64,000 bases of DNA from an uncultured Ruminococcus sp. Lineage in GTDB: Bacteria > Bacillota > Clostridia > Lachnospirales > Lachnospiraceae. The notes under the pieces were generated by a model. That model searched no databases. It saw nothing but the letters and a program-made list of their open reading frames with translations, and had not been told where the DNA came from. Where the stretch lies: NCBI GenBank assembly GCA_900541505.1, contig UQKK01000007.1, positions 1 to 64,000 of the forward strand. Direction: 5' to 3'. The position numbers and the translations under genes are program-made. Shown here piece after piece: positions 52,700-60,437 of the stretch. Each line of letters begins with the position of its first letter. The first letter of the stretch is position 1.

Positions 52700-53540
52700 C
52701 TCTTAACAATTCCTCCACATACACAGGCAGGGCGAACACGCCCGCATGGAGCCTGGGTTCATAGTATCTCGTCTTAATGCCCAGCAGCTTCCACTCCACC
52801 TTCTTCAAATCATCCAGGGGATGATAGACCTTCGAGGCAAAACCAAACAGCCAGTGTCCCGATGGATAGGAAGGCAGATGCGCCTGATACACCCGGCAAA
52901 TCGGGAAGGTACTCACAATCCGCTTGTGCATGCGCTGGCACTGGTATGCCTCCTCCTCATAGAAGGGGCTTTCATTCTGATTTATCATGATACCGTCTTC
53001 CCGCAGCGCATTGTAGCAGTTCCCGTAAAATTCCTTGGTAAACAAGCCCTCGCCCGCGCCGAATGGGTTGGGGGAATCAATAATAATCAAGTCATAGCTG
53101 TCCGCTTTGGAGCGGATGTAGCGCACCCCGTCCTCGTGGAAAATGCTCACGCGGCTGTCCGTGAGACTGTTGGCAATCTCCGGCAGATATTTCCGGCAGA
53201 CCTCCACCAAGAGCGGGTCAATCTCTACCACATCAATGGTGCGAACGGAATCATACTTGATGAGTTCCCTCACAACGCCGCCGTCTCCTCCGCCCATGAC
53301 AAGTACGTCCTTAATCTCCGGGTTTACGGCAAAGGGTACATGGGTAATCATCTCGTGGTAGATGAACTCGTCCTTCTCCGTGAGCATCAAATCCCCGTCC
53401 ACCACCAGTATTTTTCCAAATTCTTTCGACTCCAGCACGTCAATCCTCTGAAACTCACTCTGCGCGCTGAATAACTGTTCCTCAATACGGATGGAGAGCT
53501 TCACCCCGTCCGTATGCATGTCTGAAAACCACATTTCCAT
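52689..53540 (-). CDS. speE: Spermidine synthase (polyamine aminopropyltransferase)
   Basis: Transfers an aminopropyl group from decarboxylated SAM to putrescine. 283 residues: an N-terminal beta domain (EFQRIDVLESKEFGKILVVD) and a Rossmann methyltransferase-like domain with VMGGGDGGVVREL, VEIDPLLVEVCRKYLP and IIDSPNPFGAGEGLF. The start at ATG 53540 follows GAGGGTAAG. No SAM decarboxylase (speD) gene is present in the operon. Confidence 0.95.
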   Translation of the reverse strand: MEMWFSDMHTDGVKLSIRIEEQLFSAQSEFQRIDVLESKEFGKILVVDGDLMLTEKDEFIYHEMITHVPFAVNPEIKDVLVMGGGDGGVVRELIKYDSVRTIDVVEIDPLLVEVCRKYLPEIANSLTDSRVSIFHEDGVRYIRSKADSYDLIIIDSPNPFGAGEGLFTKEFYGNCYNALREDGIMINQNESPFYEEEAYQCQRMHKRIVSTFPICRVYQAHLPSYPSGHWLFGFASKVYHPLDDLKKVEWKLLGIKTRYYEPRLHAGVFALPVYVEELLRDVE

Positions 53541-53545
53541 AATTC

Positions 53546-54997
53546 TTACCCTCTTACTACATTCAAACACTCTATTTTTTCATCTTCCGGTCCGGTCAGG
53601 GAACATCCCTTCTCCTTGGCGTAGAGGATGTAGTCGATGATTTCATCTGTAATCTCCTCCCCCGGCGCCAGAATCGGGATTCCAGGCGGATAACACATGA
53701 CAAACTCACTGCAGACACGCCCCTTGGCTTCCCGGATAGGAAGCGCTTCCTTCTGTGCGTAAAAGGACTCCTGAGGTGTCATCACCACTTTCGGAGAAAT
53801 ATATTCCTGAGAGAGCATACCCGTCTTATCCTTCTGATATCTGCGCCGCAAATCCGCTAAGGCACTCACCAGACGCTCCACCTCCAGCTTCCTGTCCCCA
53901 ATGGAAAGGTAAGCCAGCACATTTCCCAAATCTCCGAACTCAATCTGGATGTCGTACTCATCCCGCAGAATGTCGTAAACCTCAATCCCGGCAAGTCCGA
54001 TGTCCAGCGTGTGAATGGACAGCTTGGTGGGGTCAAAATCATAGATACTGTCACCGTTTATCAGTTCTCTGCCAAAGGCATAATAATTCTCAATCTGGTT
54101 AATCTCCATCCGGGCGTACTCCGCAAGATTTACCACCCGCTCAAAGGACTCCTCCCCCCGGAGCGCTAAGTTTCTCCTGGAAATATCCAGACTGGATAAA
54201 AGCAGGTAAGAACCGCTGGTGGTCTGTGTCAAGTTGATAATCTGCCGCACATAGCCCGGATTCATGCCATTTCCTGTCAGCAAAAAGGAACTCTGGGTGA
54301 GACTTCCGCCCGATTTATGCATGCTCACCGACGCCATATCCGCCCCCGCTTCCATTGCGGACACCGGCAGATTTTTTCCGAAATAAAAATGCGTCCCGTG
54401 CGCCTCGTCCACCAGCACCTTCATGCCCTTCTCATGAGCTTTCTTTACAATCGCCTTTAAGTTAGAACAGATTCCGTAATAGGTGGGATTGTTGACAAAT
54501 ACCGCCACCGCATCAGGATTTTCCTCGATGGCGCGCTCCACCGCGTCCATCTTCATCCCCAGCGAGATTCCCAGCTTCTGGTCCACATCCGGGTTCACGT
54601 AAATCGGTTTCGCGCCGCAGAGCACCAGCGCATTGATGGCGCTGCGGTGTACATTCCTGGGCAGGATGATTTTATCGTCCTTCTTACAGCACCCTAAAAT
54701 CATGGACTGTACCGACGAGGTGGTTCCCCCTACCATCAAAAAGGCGTGCTCCGCGCCAAACGCTTCCGCCGCCAGTTCCTCCGCCTCCTTGATGACAGAG
54801 ATGGGATGACAGAGATTGTCCAGCGGTTTCATGGAATTGACGTCAATACTGACGCACCGCTCCCCCAAAAGCCCTACCAGCTCCGGGTTCCCCCTGCCGT
54901 GTTTATGTCCCGGAACGTCAAAAGGTACGACCCGGTTTCTCCTGAATTTTTCCAATGCCTCATAGATTGGGGCGCTTTTCTGTGATAATTTTGCCAT
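53546..54997 (-). CDS. speA: Arginine decarboxylase, fold I (Orn/Lys/Arg family)
   Basis: A 483-residue PLP decarboxylase of the short SpeA/YaaO type. N-terminal VPFDVPGHKHGRGNPELVGL, the PLP-binding DEAHGTHFYFG and SMHKSGGSLTQSS with the Schiff-base Lys, and the C-terminal PPGIPILAPGEEITDEI are all present. Arginine is the likely substrate because agmatinase follows in the operon; lysine cannot be excluded from sequence. GGGAGGAGAAAC precedes the ATG. It is the first gene of the polyamine operon. Confidence 0.93.
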   Translation of the reverse strand: MAKLSQKSAPIYEALEKFRRNRVVPFDVPGHKHGRGNPELVGLLGERCVSIDVNSMKPLDNLCHPISVIKEAEELAAEAFGAEHAFLMVGGTTSSVQSMILGCCKKDDKIILPRNVHRSAINALVLCGAKPIYVNPDVDQKLGISLGMKMDAVERAIEENPDAVAVFVNNPTYYGICSNLKAIVKKAHEKGMKVLVDEAHGTHFYFGKNLPVSAMEAGADMASVSMHKSGGSLTQSSFLLTGNGMNPGYVRQIINLTQTTSGSYLLLSSLDISRRNLALRGEESFERVVNLAEYARMEINQIENYYAFGRELINGDSIYDFDPTKLSIHTLDIGLAGIEVYDILRDEYDIQIEFGDLGNVLAYLSIGDRKLEVERLVSALADLRRRYQKDKTGMLSQEYISPKVVMTPQESFYAQKEALPIREAKGRVCSEFVMCYPPGIPILAPGEEITDEIIDYILYAKEKGCSLTGPEDEKIECLNVVRG

Positions 54998-55031
54998 GTT
55001 TCTCCTCCCAGAGGTTTCCTATGAATAAAGA

Positions 55032-55155
55032 GTTCCGCTTGCGGAACTCTCGCGCCGAGCGCGGTCGCTTTAGCGACAAACTTCCACTGCGCGCGAGTGC
55101 GCATCAGCGGAGCGTTTTATTTAATAGGGAACGAAGTTTCCTATTAAGTAAAAAA
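55032..55155 (-). repeat. Terminator-abutting hairpin repeat, copy 2
   Basis: Shares with 48911-49036 the series of hairpins: GTTCCGCTTGCGGAAC, GTCGCTTTAGCGAC, the block containing GAGTGCGCATCAGCGG, and the terminal stem around GAACGAAGTTTC ending AAGTAAAAAA. It lies between the leader terminator and the speA start codon. Confidence 0.75.
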
Positions 55156-55198
55156 CACAGGTGAGTCAGCTTACGCTTCGTGCCGCTTCACCTGTGTT
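55150..55198 (-). terminator. Intrinsic terminator in the speA leader
   Basis: On the minus strand AACACAGGTGA and TCACCTGTGTT form an 11-pair stem with a 23-base loop, followed by TTTTTT. It lies inside the leader, upstream of speA, so it is either an attenuator or the end of a separate short transcript. Confidence 0.75.
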
Positions 55199-55466
55199 TA
55201 TATCCTGTATCATTCTTCGTTTTATTCCTACGGATGTAACAGATATTGGACTTAGAGTCTATATAGCAAATATTTTTACTTTTACTACTCTTATTGACCG
55301 TTTCACAAGCTTCGTTTGTCACGAATATAGCGCCGGGATACACCGGCGATACCGGTTATAAAGTAACCAACTTATAAAATCTGAGTTCCTCACTCAATCA
55401 ATAATGCAGCTTGCGCCGCGTAAAATATTTGCATGGAGAACTTTCCAACTACCTGCTTTCCATACA
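55199..55466 (-). promoter_or_regulatory. Candidate regulatory leader of the polyamine operon
   Basis: From the promoter at 55473-55501 a leader of about 270 bases reaches the intrinsic terminator. It holds several short stems, for example ACCGGTATCGCCGGT (55341-55355), and is preceded by a possible 14-codon ORF starting MQIFYAAQAALLIE, whose ribosome site is poor. There is no T-box sequence and I recognise no known riboswitch class. Premature termination responding to polyamine or arginine supply is an inference from the architecture. Confidence 0.4.
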
Positions 55467-55472
55467 TTCTGT

Positions 55473-55501
55473 ATAGTAGCACAGAAAATCATAAAATTCA
55501 A
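55473..55501 (-). promoter_or_regulatory. Polyamine operon promoter
   Basis: On the minus strand TTGAAT (55496-55501) and TACTAT (55473-55478) are 17 bases apart. Confidence 0.6.
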
Positions 55502-55527
55502 GAAGTTTTACTGCTGTTTTTATACAT

Positions 55528-55670
55528 GTTACAGTTCGCAGGTACCTGCGAACTGTAACGATTTCAGCCCATTTAAAATGCATCTTCGATGCATGGGGCT
55601 GAAATCCTGCGATTCGCCATACTGGCGCATAGCTTGACAGCTAGTGTCAAGCTTGCGAGTGAACAGTACC
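55528..55670. repeat. MITE-like element, copy 2
   Basis: The left end (55528-55559) is a perfect 32-base palindrome starting GTTACAGTTCGCAGG. It is followed by a stem of GATTTCAGCCC/GGGCTGAAATC (55560-55606) with an inner ATGCATC/GATGCAT, then CGCCATACTGGCG and AGCTTGACA/TGTCAAGCT. The right end GAACAGTACC is a partial inverted copy of the left. Termini and right flank resemble 21785-21945. No ORF. Confidence 0.55.
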
Positions 55671-55689
55671 CATCTTTCCCTTCCCTGCG

Positions 55690-58278
55690 TCACTCTGCTT
55701 TGGGAAAGATGACTTCCACTTTAAACAAATCCCCATCCAGATAGAGATTCATCTCTCCGCCCTGGAGTTTTGTGAGGCTCTGGGCGATGGAAAGTCCCAG
55801 ACCGCTGCCTTCGGTGCTCCGTGAGAGGTCTCCCCGGATAAAGCGTTCCGTCAGTTCATCGGCGGAAATGTTAAGCTGCTGCTCGGAAATGTTTTTCAGG
55901 GAGAAGCGGACATGTTTCTCATCCGTCATTAAATCCGCATAAACTCTGGTGCCCGGCATAGCATATTTTGCCGCGTTGCCGAAAATATTTTCCAGCACCC
56001 TCCAAAGTCTCCTGCCGTCTGCGTACACAACCGCCTTTTCTTCGGGAAGTGTGGTTATCATGGTCAGGTTTCTCGCTGCGAATTTTTCTTCAAATTCTCC
56101 TTCTGTCTGCTGTACCATCTCCACCAAATCAACATTCATAAGCTCCAGACTGATATTGCCGCTGCTGACTTTGGACGCTTCCACCACATCCTCTGTCAGT
56201 ATCTTTAAGCGCTGCGCCTTCGCCTCCAAAATCTCCAGGTATCCGCGTATCTTCTCATCCTGAAAATTCTCCCTCTTTAAAAGGTCCACATAGTTGATGA
56301 TAGAAGTCAGCGGTGTCTTGATATCATGAGATACATTGGTAATCAAATCGGTTTTCAGGCGTTCGCTCTTTACGCTCTCCTCCACCGCGCGGTTCAAACC
56401 ATTTCCGATATCATTTACTCGCTCTGCCAGCTCCCGGTTGACCCCTCTCAATCCCTGAGTAGAAATCTGATAGTTCAAATCACCTGAAGCAATCTTTTCA
56501 ATCCCCTTCTTGAGGCGGTTCTTTGCCACGGCGTTTGTCACAACATAATAGATAACTGCCAAATCCGCCGCAATTGCCGGAATCACGAAAAATGGATGCC
56601 ATCCCGTGGCGACACACATGAAATGCAGTGCGAACAGCCCCGCTAATGCCACAACCTCTCTCCAAGTGACAGAACGATTCCTCCAGAACAGTGCAAGGAA
56701 TTTTATCATCAAGCGGAGCAGGCTGTCCTTCCACAGCGACCTTGCCTTGATTCTCCTGACAAGACTCAAATACCCTGCCAGGAAGCAGCATCCGGTGATA
56801 AATCCATATATACTCAGCACAATAACATCTCCCGTATCTGCATAGATTGTGGAAAGTCCACTGAAATACACATAAGGTCCGTGATTATAAACATTATCGG
56901 GATAATAATAGTTCATCGAGGAAATCCCTGTCCAGGCTGAGGACAGCAGTGCCGTAAAGCCCAGCCATATACCGATAACGACCGCAGCAGCGATTTCCGT
57001 TTTCCATCTGTCAAAACCATTCAGATGTACTTCTTCATCCTCCGCTCTTCTCCCGGCGATACATGTCAGCCATACGAGGCTTAAGATAAGACCAGACACC
57101 GCCGCGATTTCCAGAAGCAGGCTCGCCTTCAAGTAGGGAAGATTCTGCTCATAGCTTTTTTTGAGGTTGTAAAATTCATCCTGTATGGGGAAATCAGTAT
57201 CCACCCATGCGGCAAATACAAAGTTGTCGTCCTTCGCCCCATCTCCGATATAGTGTTCCGCCATATCATGATAAGTGCCCGCAGAGATTGCTGTATTTGT
57301 CTGGAAATCCACGAGTTTCGGGTAGATGACCACATACTTGTTGTTCTCCGCCGCCATCATCTCCTCAATATGTTTCTCTGCCTGTGCATAATCCTGATAC
57401 TCTGCTCTGTTGGTAAACACCTGCTTCGTATCTGTCTTCACATACATATAAGTAAAGTTTGTATTGCCTTCCTCGTAAACCTCGGAATTATTCAGATACG
57501 TATAGAGTGGACTGTATAAGGTATAAAGTGCGTTGTCCAACATCTGGTATATATCTGTCAGCCTTCCGTTGAGAGCCGGCGTCTCATTTACAATATCCAG
57601 CAGATTTTCTGCTCCTATGGGAGCATACTCCTCCTTTAAGGAAGACCCGAAGTTCCAGCAGTCCGTATATAATACTTTCCCTTCAGAATCCTCCACACGG
57701 ATTTCCCCATATCCGGGAGATGTGCGGTATCCGTTTTTCAGTTCTTCCAGAACTTCCCCCAGAGGTTCTCCATCTGACACAATGCGGATTGCCCCCGCCT
57801 CTGTCATTTCCATAAATTCGTCCAGATAATAATAGTAGTAGCCTCCCTCTGGTTTTTCGCAGACAATGACGCCGGTCTCTGTATAAAGAGGGTCGGAAGA
57901 ATTCACGTATTTCTTGCCCCAGTCGTATAAATCCCCCAGATAATACGCCACTTTGGATTCATTTTCCCCTGAAATGGTCCCCTCCTCCGCATACTCCATG
58001 ATATCTACGATTTTCTTCTCATCATATTTTCCGTCTGTCTCAAAATTCTCTTTCCAATACTGCTGGTCCAGTATTGTATATATGGCGTTTTCCATCGCGT
58101 TCTGAAAGTCTGCGGATTCCTCATATTCCGGCTTGTTAAGACTCCATGTCTCTTTCTGGAACAGATTGCCGGAAAACGCCGCCAGCAAAACAGTGCTTAT
58201 CATCAGCATCGTCACACTCGCAATTGCCAGCAATACAAGCACTGTTTTTATAAGAGGTTTTCTATACCACTTTTTCAT
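55690..58278 (-). CDS. Sensor histidine kinase with large multi-pass sensor region
   Basis: An 862-residue kinase. One N-terminal membrane segment (LIKTVLVLLAIASVTMLMIS), an extracellular domain of about 350 residues, then several membrane segments (residues about 385-610), a HAMP-like linker, the HisKA motif NVSHDIKTPLTSIINYVDLL and the ATPase motifs ENIFGNAAKYA and GSGLGLSIAQSLT. It lies 21 bases downstream of its OmpR-type partner. Kinases of this form in clostridia are often annotated as envelope or antimicrobial sensors; the signal is unknown. Confidence 0.9.
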   Translation of the reverse strand: MKKWYRKPLIKTVLVLLAIASVTMLMISTVLLAAFSGNLFQKETWSLNKPEYEESADFQNAMENAIYTILDQQYWKENFETDGKYDEKKIVDIMEYAEEGTISGENESKVAYYLGDLYDWGKKYVNSSDPLYTETGVIVCEKPEGGYYYYYLDEFMEMTEAGAIRIVSDGEPLGEVLEELKNGYRTSPGYGEIRVEDSEGKVLYTDCWNFGSSLKEEYAPIGAENLLDIVNETPALNGRLTDIYQMLDNALYTLYSPLYTYLNNSEVYEEGNTNFTYMYVKTDTKQVFTNRAEYQDYAQAEKHIEEMMAAENNKYVVIYPKLVDFQTNTAISAGTYHDMAEHYIGDGAKDDNFVFAAWVDTDFPIQDEFYNLKKSYEQNLPYLKASLLLEIAAVSGLILSLVWLTCIAGRRAEDEEVHLNGFDRWKTEIAAAVVIGIWLGFTALLSSAWTGISSMNYYYPDNVYNHGPYVYFSGLSTIYADTGDVIVLSIYGFITGCCFLAGYLSLVRRIKARSLWKDSLLRLMIKFLALFWRNRSVTWREVVALAGLFALHFMCVATGWHPFFVIPAIAADLAVIYYVVTNAVAKNRLKKGIEKIASGDLNYQISTQGLRGVNRELAERVNDIGNGLNRAVEESVKSERLKTDLITNVSHDIKTPLTSIINYVDLLKRENFQDEKIRGYLEILEAKAQRLKILTEDVVEASKVSSGNISLELMNVDLVEMVQQTEGEFEEKFAARNLTMITTLPEEKAVVYADGRRLWRVLENIFGNAAKYAMPGTRVYADLMTDEKHVRFSLKNISEQQLNISADELTERFIRGDLSRSTEGSGLGLSIAQSLTKLQGGEMNLYLDGDLFKVEVIFPKAE

Positions 58279-58299
58279 AATGCTCCTTTCCGGGAGATG

Positions 58300-58995
58300 T
58301 TATATCTTTTCTATCTTATATCCGACTCCCCAGACCACTTTTAAATATCTGGGCTCTTTCGGATTGATTTCTATCTTTTCCCGTATATGCCGGATGTGCA
58401 CGGCTACCGTGTTGTCCGCGCCTATGGCATCTTCATTCCAGATAGATTCGTAAATCTGATTGATGGAAAAGACTCTCCCCTGGTTTTTCATCAATAACAG
58501 TAAAATATTGTATTCAATCGGCGTCAGCTTTACCGGCTCTCCGTCAACCGTCACTTCCTTCAAATCATCGTTGATTCGTAAGCCTCCGGTCTCATATACC
58601 GTGTCTTCATTTTCCTTTTTGCTTCCGCCAAGCTGGTTGTAACGCCGAAGCTGTGACTTCACGCGCGCTACCAGTTCCAGCGGGTTAAAGGGCTTTGTCA
58701 CGTAGTCGTCCGCTCCGATATTCAGTCCCAGAATCTTATCCGCATCCTCTGACTTCGCCGACAAGATAATAATCGGGATACTGTTCTTTTCCCGGATTTT
58801 CAGCGTTGCCCGGATTCCGTCAAGACGAGGCATCATCACGTCCAGAATCAGGAGATTGACCTCCTCCTTCTCCAGAACTTCCAAAGCCTCGATTCCGTCA
58901 TATGCCTTCAGGATGTGATACCCTTCCTGGGATAAATATATCTCAATCGCCTCGACGATTTCTTTGTCATCGTCACATACCAAAATATTATACAT
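58300..58995 (-). CDS. Response regulator, OmpR family
   Basis: A 231-residue regulator: receiver domain starting MYNILVCDDDKEIVEAIEIY with phospho-Asp in LLILDVMMPRLDG and Lys in YVTKPFNPLEL, then a winged-helix DNA-binding domain (VKLTPIEYNILLLLMKNQGR, HIRHIREKIEINPKEPRYLK). I use the ATG at 58995, eight bases after GGGAGG; ATGs three and nine codons earlier are too close to or upstream of that site. It forms an operon with the kinase. The mobile element to the right ends about 190 bases upstream of it. Confidence 0.92.
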   Translation of the reverse strand: MYNILVCDDDKEIVEAIEIYLSQEGYHILKAYDGIEALEVLEKEEVNLLILDVMMPRLDGIRATLKIREKNSIPIIILSAKSEDADKILGLNIGADDYVTKPFNPLELVARVKSQLRRYNQLGGSKKENEDTVYETGGLRINDDLKEVTVDGEPVKLTPIEYNILLLLMKNQGRVFSINQIYESIWNEDAIGADNTVAVHIRHIREKIEINPKEPRYLKVVWGVGYKIEKI

Positions 58996-59013
58996 TTTCA
59001 TCACCTCCCTTAC

Positions 59014-59042
59014 AGTATACATGATACGGGAGATTTTTTAAG
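59014..59042 (-). promoter_or_regulatory. Probable promoter of the OmpR regulator and kinase
   Basis: On the minus strand TATACT (59014-59019) is preceded by a weak -35 (CTTAAA, 59037-59042) at 17 bases. It lies left of the presumed element end, so the host operon seems to keep its own promoter. Confidence 0.4.
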
Positions 59043-59182
59043 GTCTGATTGGGGAAAATCTTATGAAATTATTAATTATGGAATAGAACCGCCAAAAATC
59101 ATATTATGGCACCAGTCAAAAACGGCGTATTTACGGACTTTTCTGCATGGTGTGTACCATTGATATCGGCATTGGTTTTCTC

Positions 59183-59245
59183 TACTAGTATCACGATAGT
59201 GACATTTTTGGACGCTTTTACTAGTGACATTTTACTAGTGTCACT
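59183..59245. repeat. Iterated TGTCACTAGTAAAA motif at the element end
   Basis: On the minus strand the motif G/T-A/T-CACTAGTAAAA occurs twice in direct succession (about 59217-59245) and a diverged copy, TGTCACTATCGTGATACTAG, follows at 59184-59203. The copies overlap the stop codon of the last small ORF. They could be recombinase arm sites, a regulator binding array or part of the attachment site. Confidence 0.45.
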
Positions 59246-59388
59246 GGAAAGCCCGGAACCTCTCCGATTCGATAGGTCAAAGGTCGCGTTTTTCTGCTCC
59301 TTCTACTCCTCTTTAGTCTGTCTGCTCGCCTAATTGCCTTCCCCGCGGTCATGTCTGTATATCCTTCATGGTTCTTCATCATAAACAT
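59221..59388 (-). CDS. Small protein after the sigma gene (unknown)
   Basis: A 55-residue basic protein with the start MFMMKNHEGYTDMTAGKAIR. The EGY-x-D-x-TAGKAI stretch resembles small proteins often found in clostridial phage regions, but their role is unknown. The ATG at 59388 follows GAAGGAG and overlaps the sigma gene by ten bases, indicating coupled translation. Its stop lies in the TGTCACTAGT repeats. Confidence 0.55.
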   Translation of the reverse strand: MFMMKNHEGYTDMTAGKAIRRADRLKRSRRSRKTRPLTYRIGEVPGFPVTLVKCH

Positions 59389-60269
59389 CCCAGCTCCTTC
59401 TCCGCCCATCTCAATGCTTCTCTTTCTACCTCACTTGTCCATGTCTCATTGAATCGCTGTACTCCTATATGACGAACAGAGGCAGAAGAAAGATATTCCT
59501 CATAGTATCGGCGGTATTTATATCTGTGTGAGCGCTGTTTAAGCGTCCGCACAGCTTTGTCTTGAATCTTCTTTACATTCTGTAGGCTTATTCCGAAACG
59601 CTCACCCGTCTCTTTCAACGTCTTCCCTTCCTGGTATCTCAACCGGATAACAGCGGGCTGATTGTTTGGCAGACCATCCACAGCAAGCCATAACTCCCGC
59701 TTCATTTCCTCTGTATCCATTGCTTCGATAACATTCTCCTCTATTTCCACATCCGATGAAATGGTGTCCCCTATGGTAACATCTTCATCCATTCCCGGCA
59801 TAGGTTCATCAAGGCTGCGTATCTGCCTCATATGAGCCACTTTCTTAATCTGGTCGAGTTTTTCCTCACTGACACCTAAAAGTGTGCTCATTTCACTGTC
59901 TGTGGCTTCATGACCGTAATACTTGCAATATTCTCCGGCAATCTTCTTATATCGCTGCGCCTCGTCCACAGCATGAGAAGGAAGTCGCACCATCCGGCAG
60001 CAATTATCTACATAGCGCCGCATACGCTGCTTTATCCAAAAGGCAGCATAATTGATGAACAAAATCCCTTTATCTGCCTCATAATGGCGAGCAGCTTCAT
60101 AAAGTCCGATGAATCCCTCTTGCTGTAAGTCCTCCATTTCTGCAATTGAGGAATACCTTCGGGCAATCATGGCTACAAACGCCTTATTTTTCTCCCAAAG
60201 ATTCAGCATGTCCTCCGAGCTCTGTCCCTCTGATTTTATTCTGGCAACCAATTGTTCATTGTCCATCAT
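59379..60269 (-). CDS. Phage-type sigma-70 family factor
   Basis: About 296 residues. Region 2 is clear (SIAEMEDLQQEGFIGLYEAA, then FINYAAFWIKQRMRRYV), region 3 follows (HEATDSEMSTLLGVSEEKLD), and region 4 ends in the helix-turn-helix KTLKETGERFGISLQNVKKI. Region 1.1 is missing. The 45-residue C-terminal tail SASVRHIGVQRFNETWTSEV continues beyond the usual end. Its place directly after the capsid gene suggests a late-gene or element-specific sigma factor rather than a host sigma (inference). I start at the ATG at 60269 after AAAGGTGG. Confidence 0.85.
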   Translation of the reverse strand: MMDNEQLVARIKSEGQSSEDMLNLWEKNKAFVAMIARRYSSIAEMEDLQQEGFIGLYEAARHYEADKGILFINYAAFWIKQRMRRYVDNCCRMVRLPSHAVDEAQRYKKIAGEYCKYYGHEATDSEMSTLLGVSEEKLDQIKKVAHMRQIRSLDEPMPGMDEDVTIGDTISSDVEIEENVIEAMDTEEMKRELWLAVDGLPNNQPAVIRLRYQEGKTLKETGERFGISLQNVKKIQDKAVRTLKQRSHRYKYRRYYEEYLSSASVRHIGVQRFNETWTSEVEREALRWAEKELGCL

Positions 60270-60287
60270 ACAGACCACCTTTCAAAA

Positions 60288-60325
60288 AATGCCCCAGGCG
60301 CAAGGAGAAAAAACGCCCAGGGCAC
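60288..60325 (-). terminator. Terminator between capsid and sigma genes
   Basis: On the minus strand TGCCCTGGGCG and CGCCTGGGGCA form a stem with two central mismatches, followed by TTTTTT. The sigma gene starts about 20 bases later, so it needs readthrough or its own promoter. Confidence 0.65.
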
Positions 60326-60437
60326 TCTTATTCGATTTTCAGCGTGTGTTTTTTTTCGCAGTGACGGCGGGTAGGGCGATTTCATCCGTGGTGGGGGAGG
60401 TATGCCCCCTATTGTTCAACGGATTCACAACCTCCGC

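Noticed and set aside
55161..55361. 66-codon plus-strand frame in the speA leader
   Set aside because: It lies antisense to the terminator and leader, has no ribosome site and no recognisable domain.
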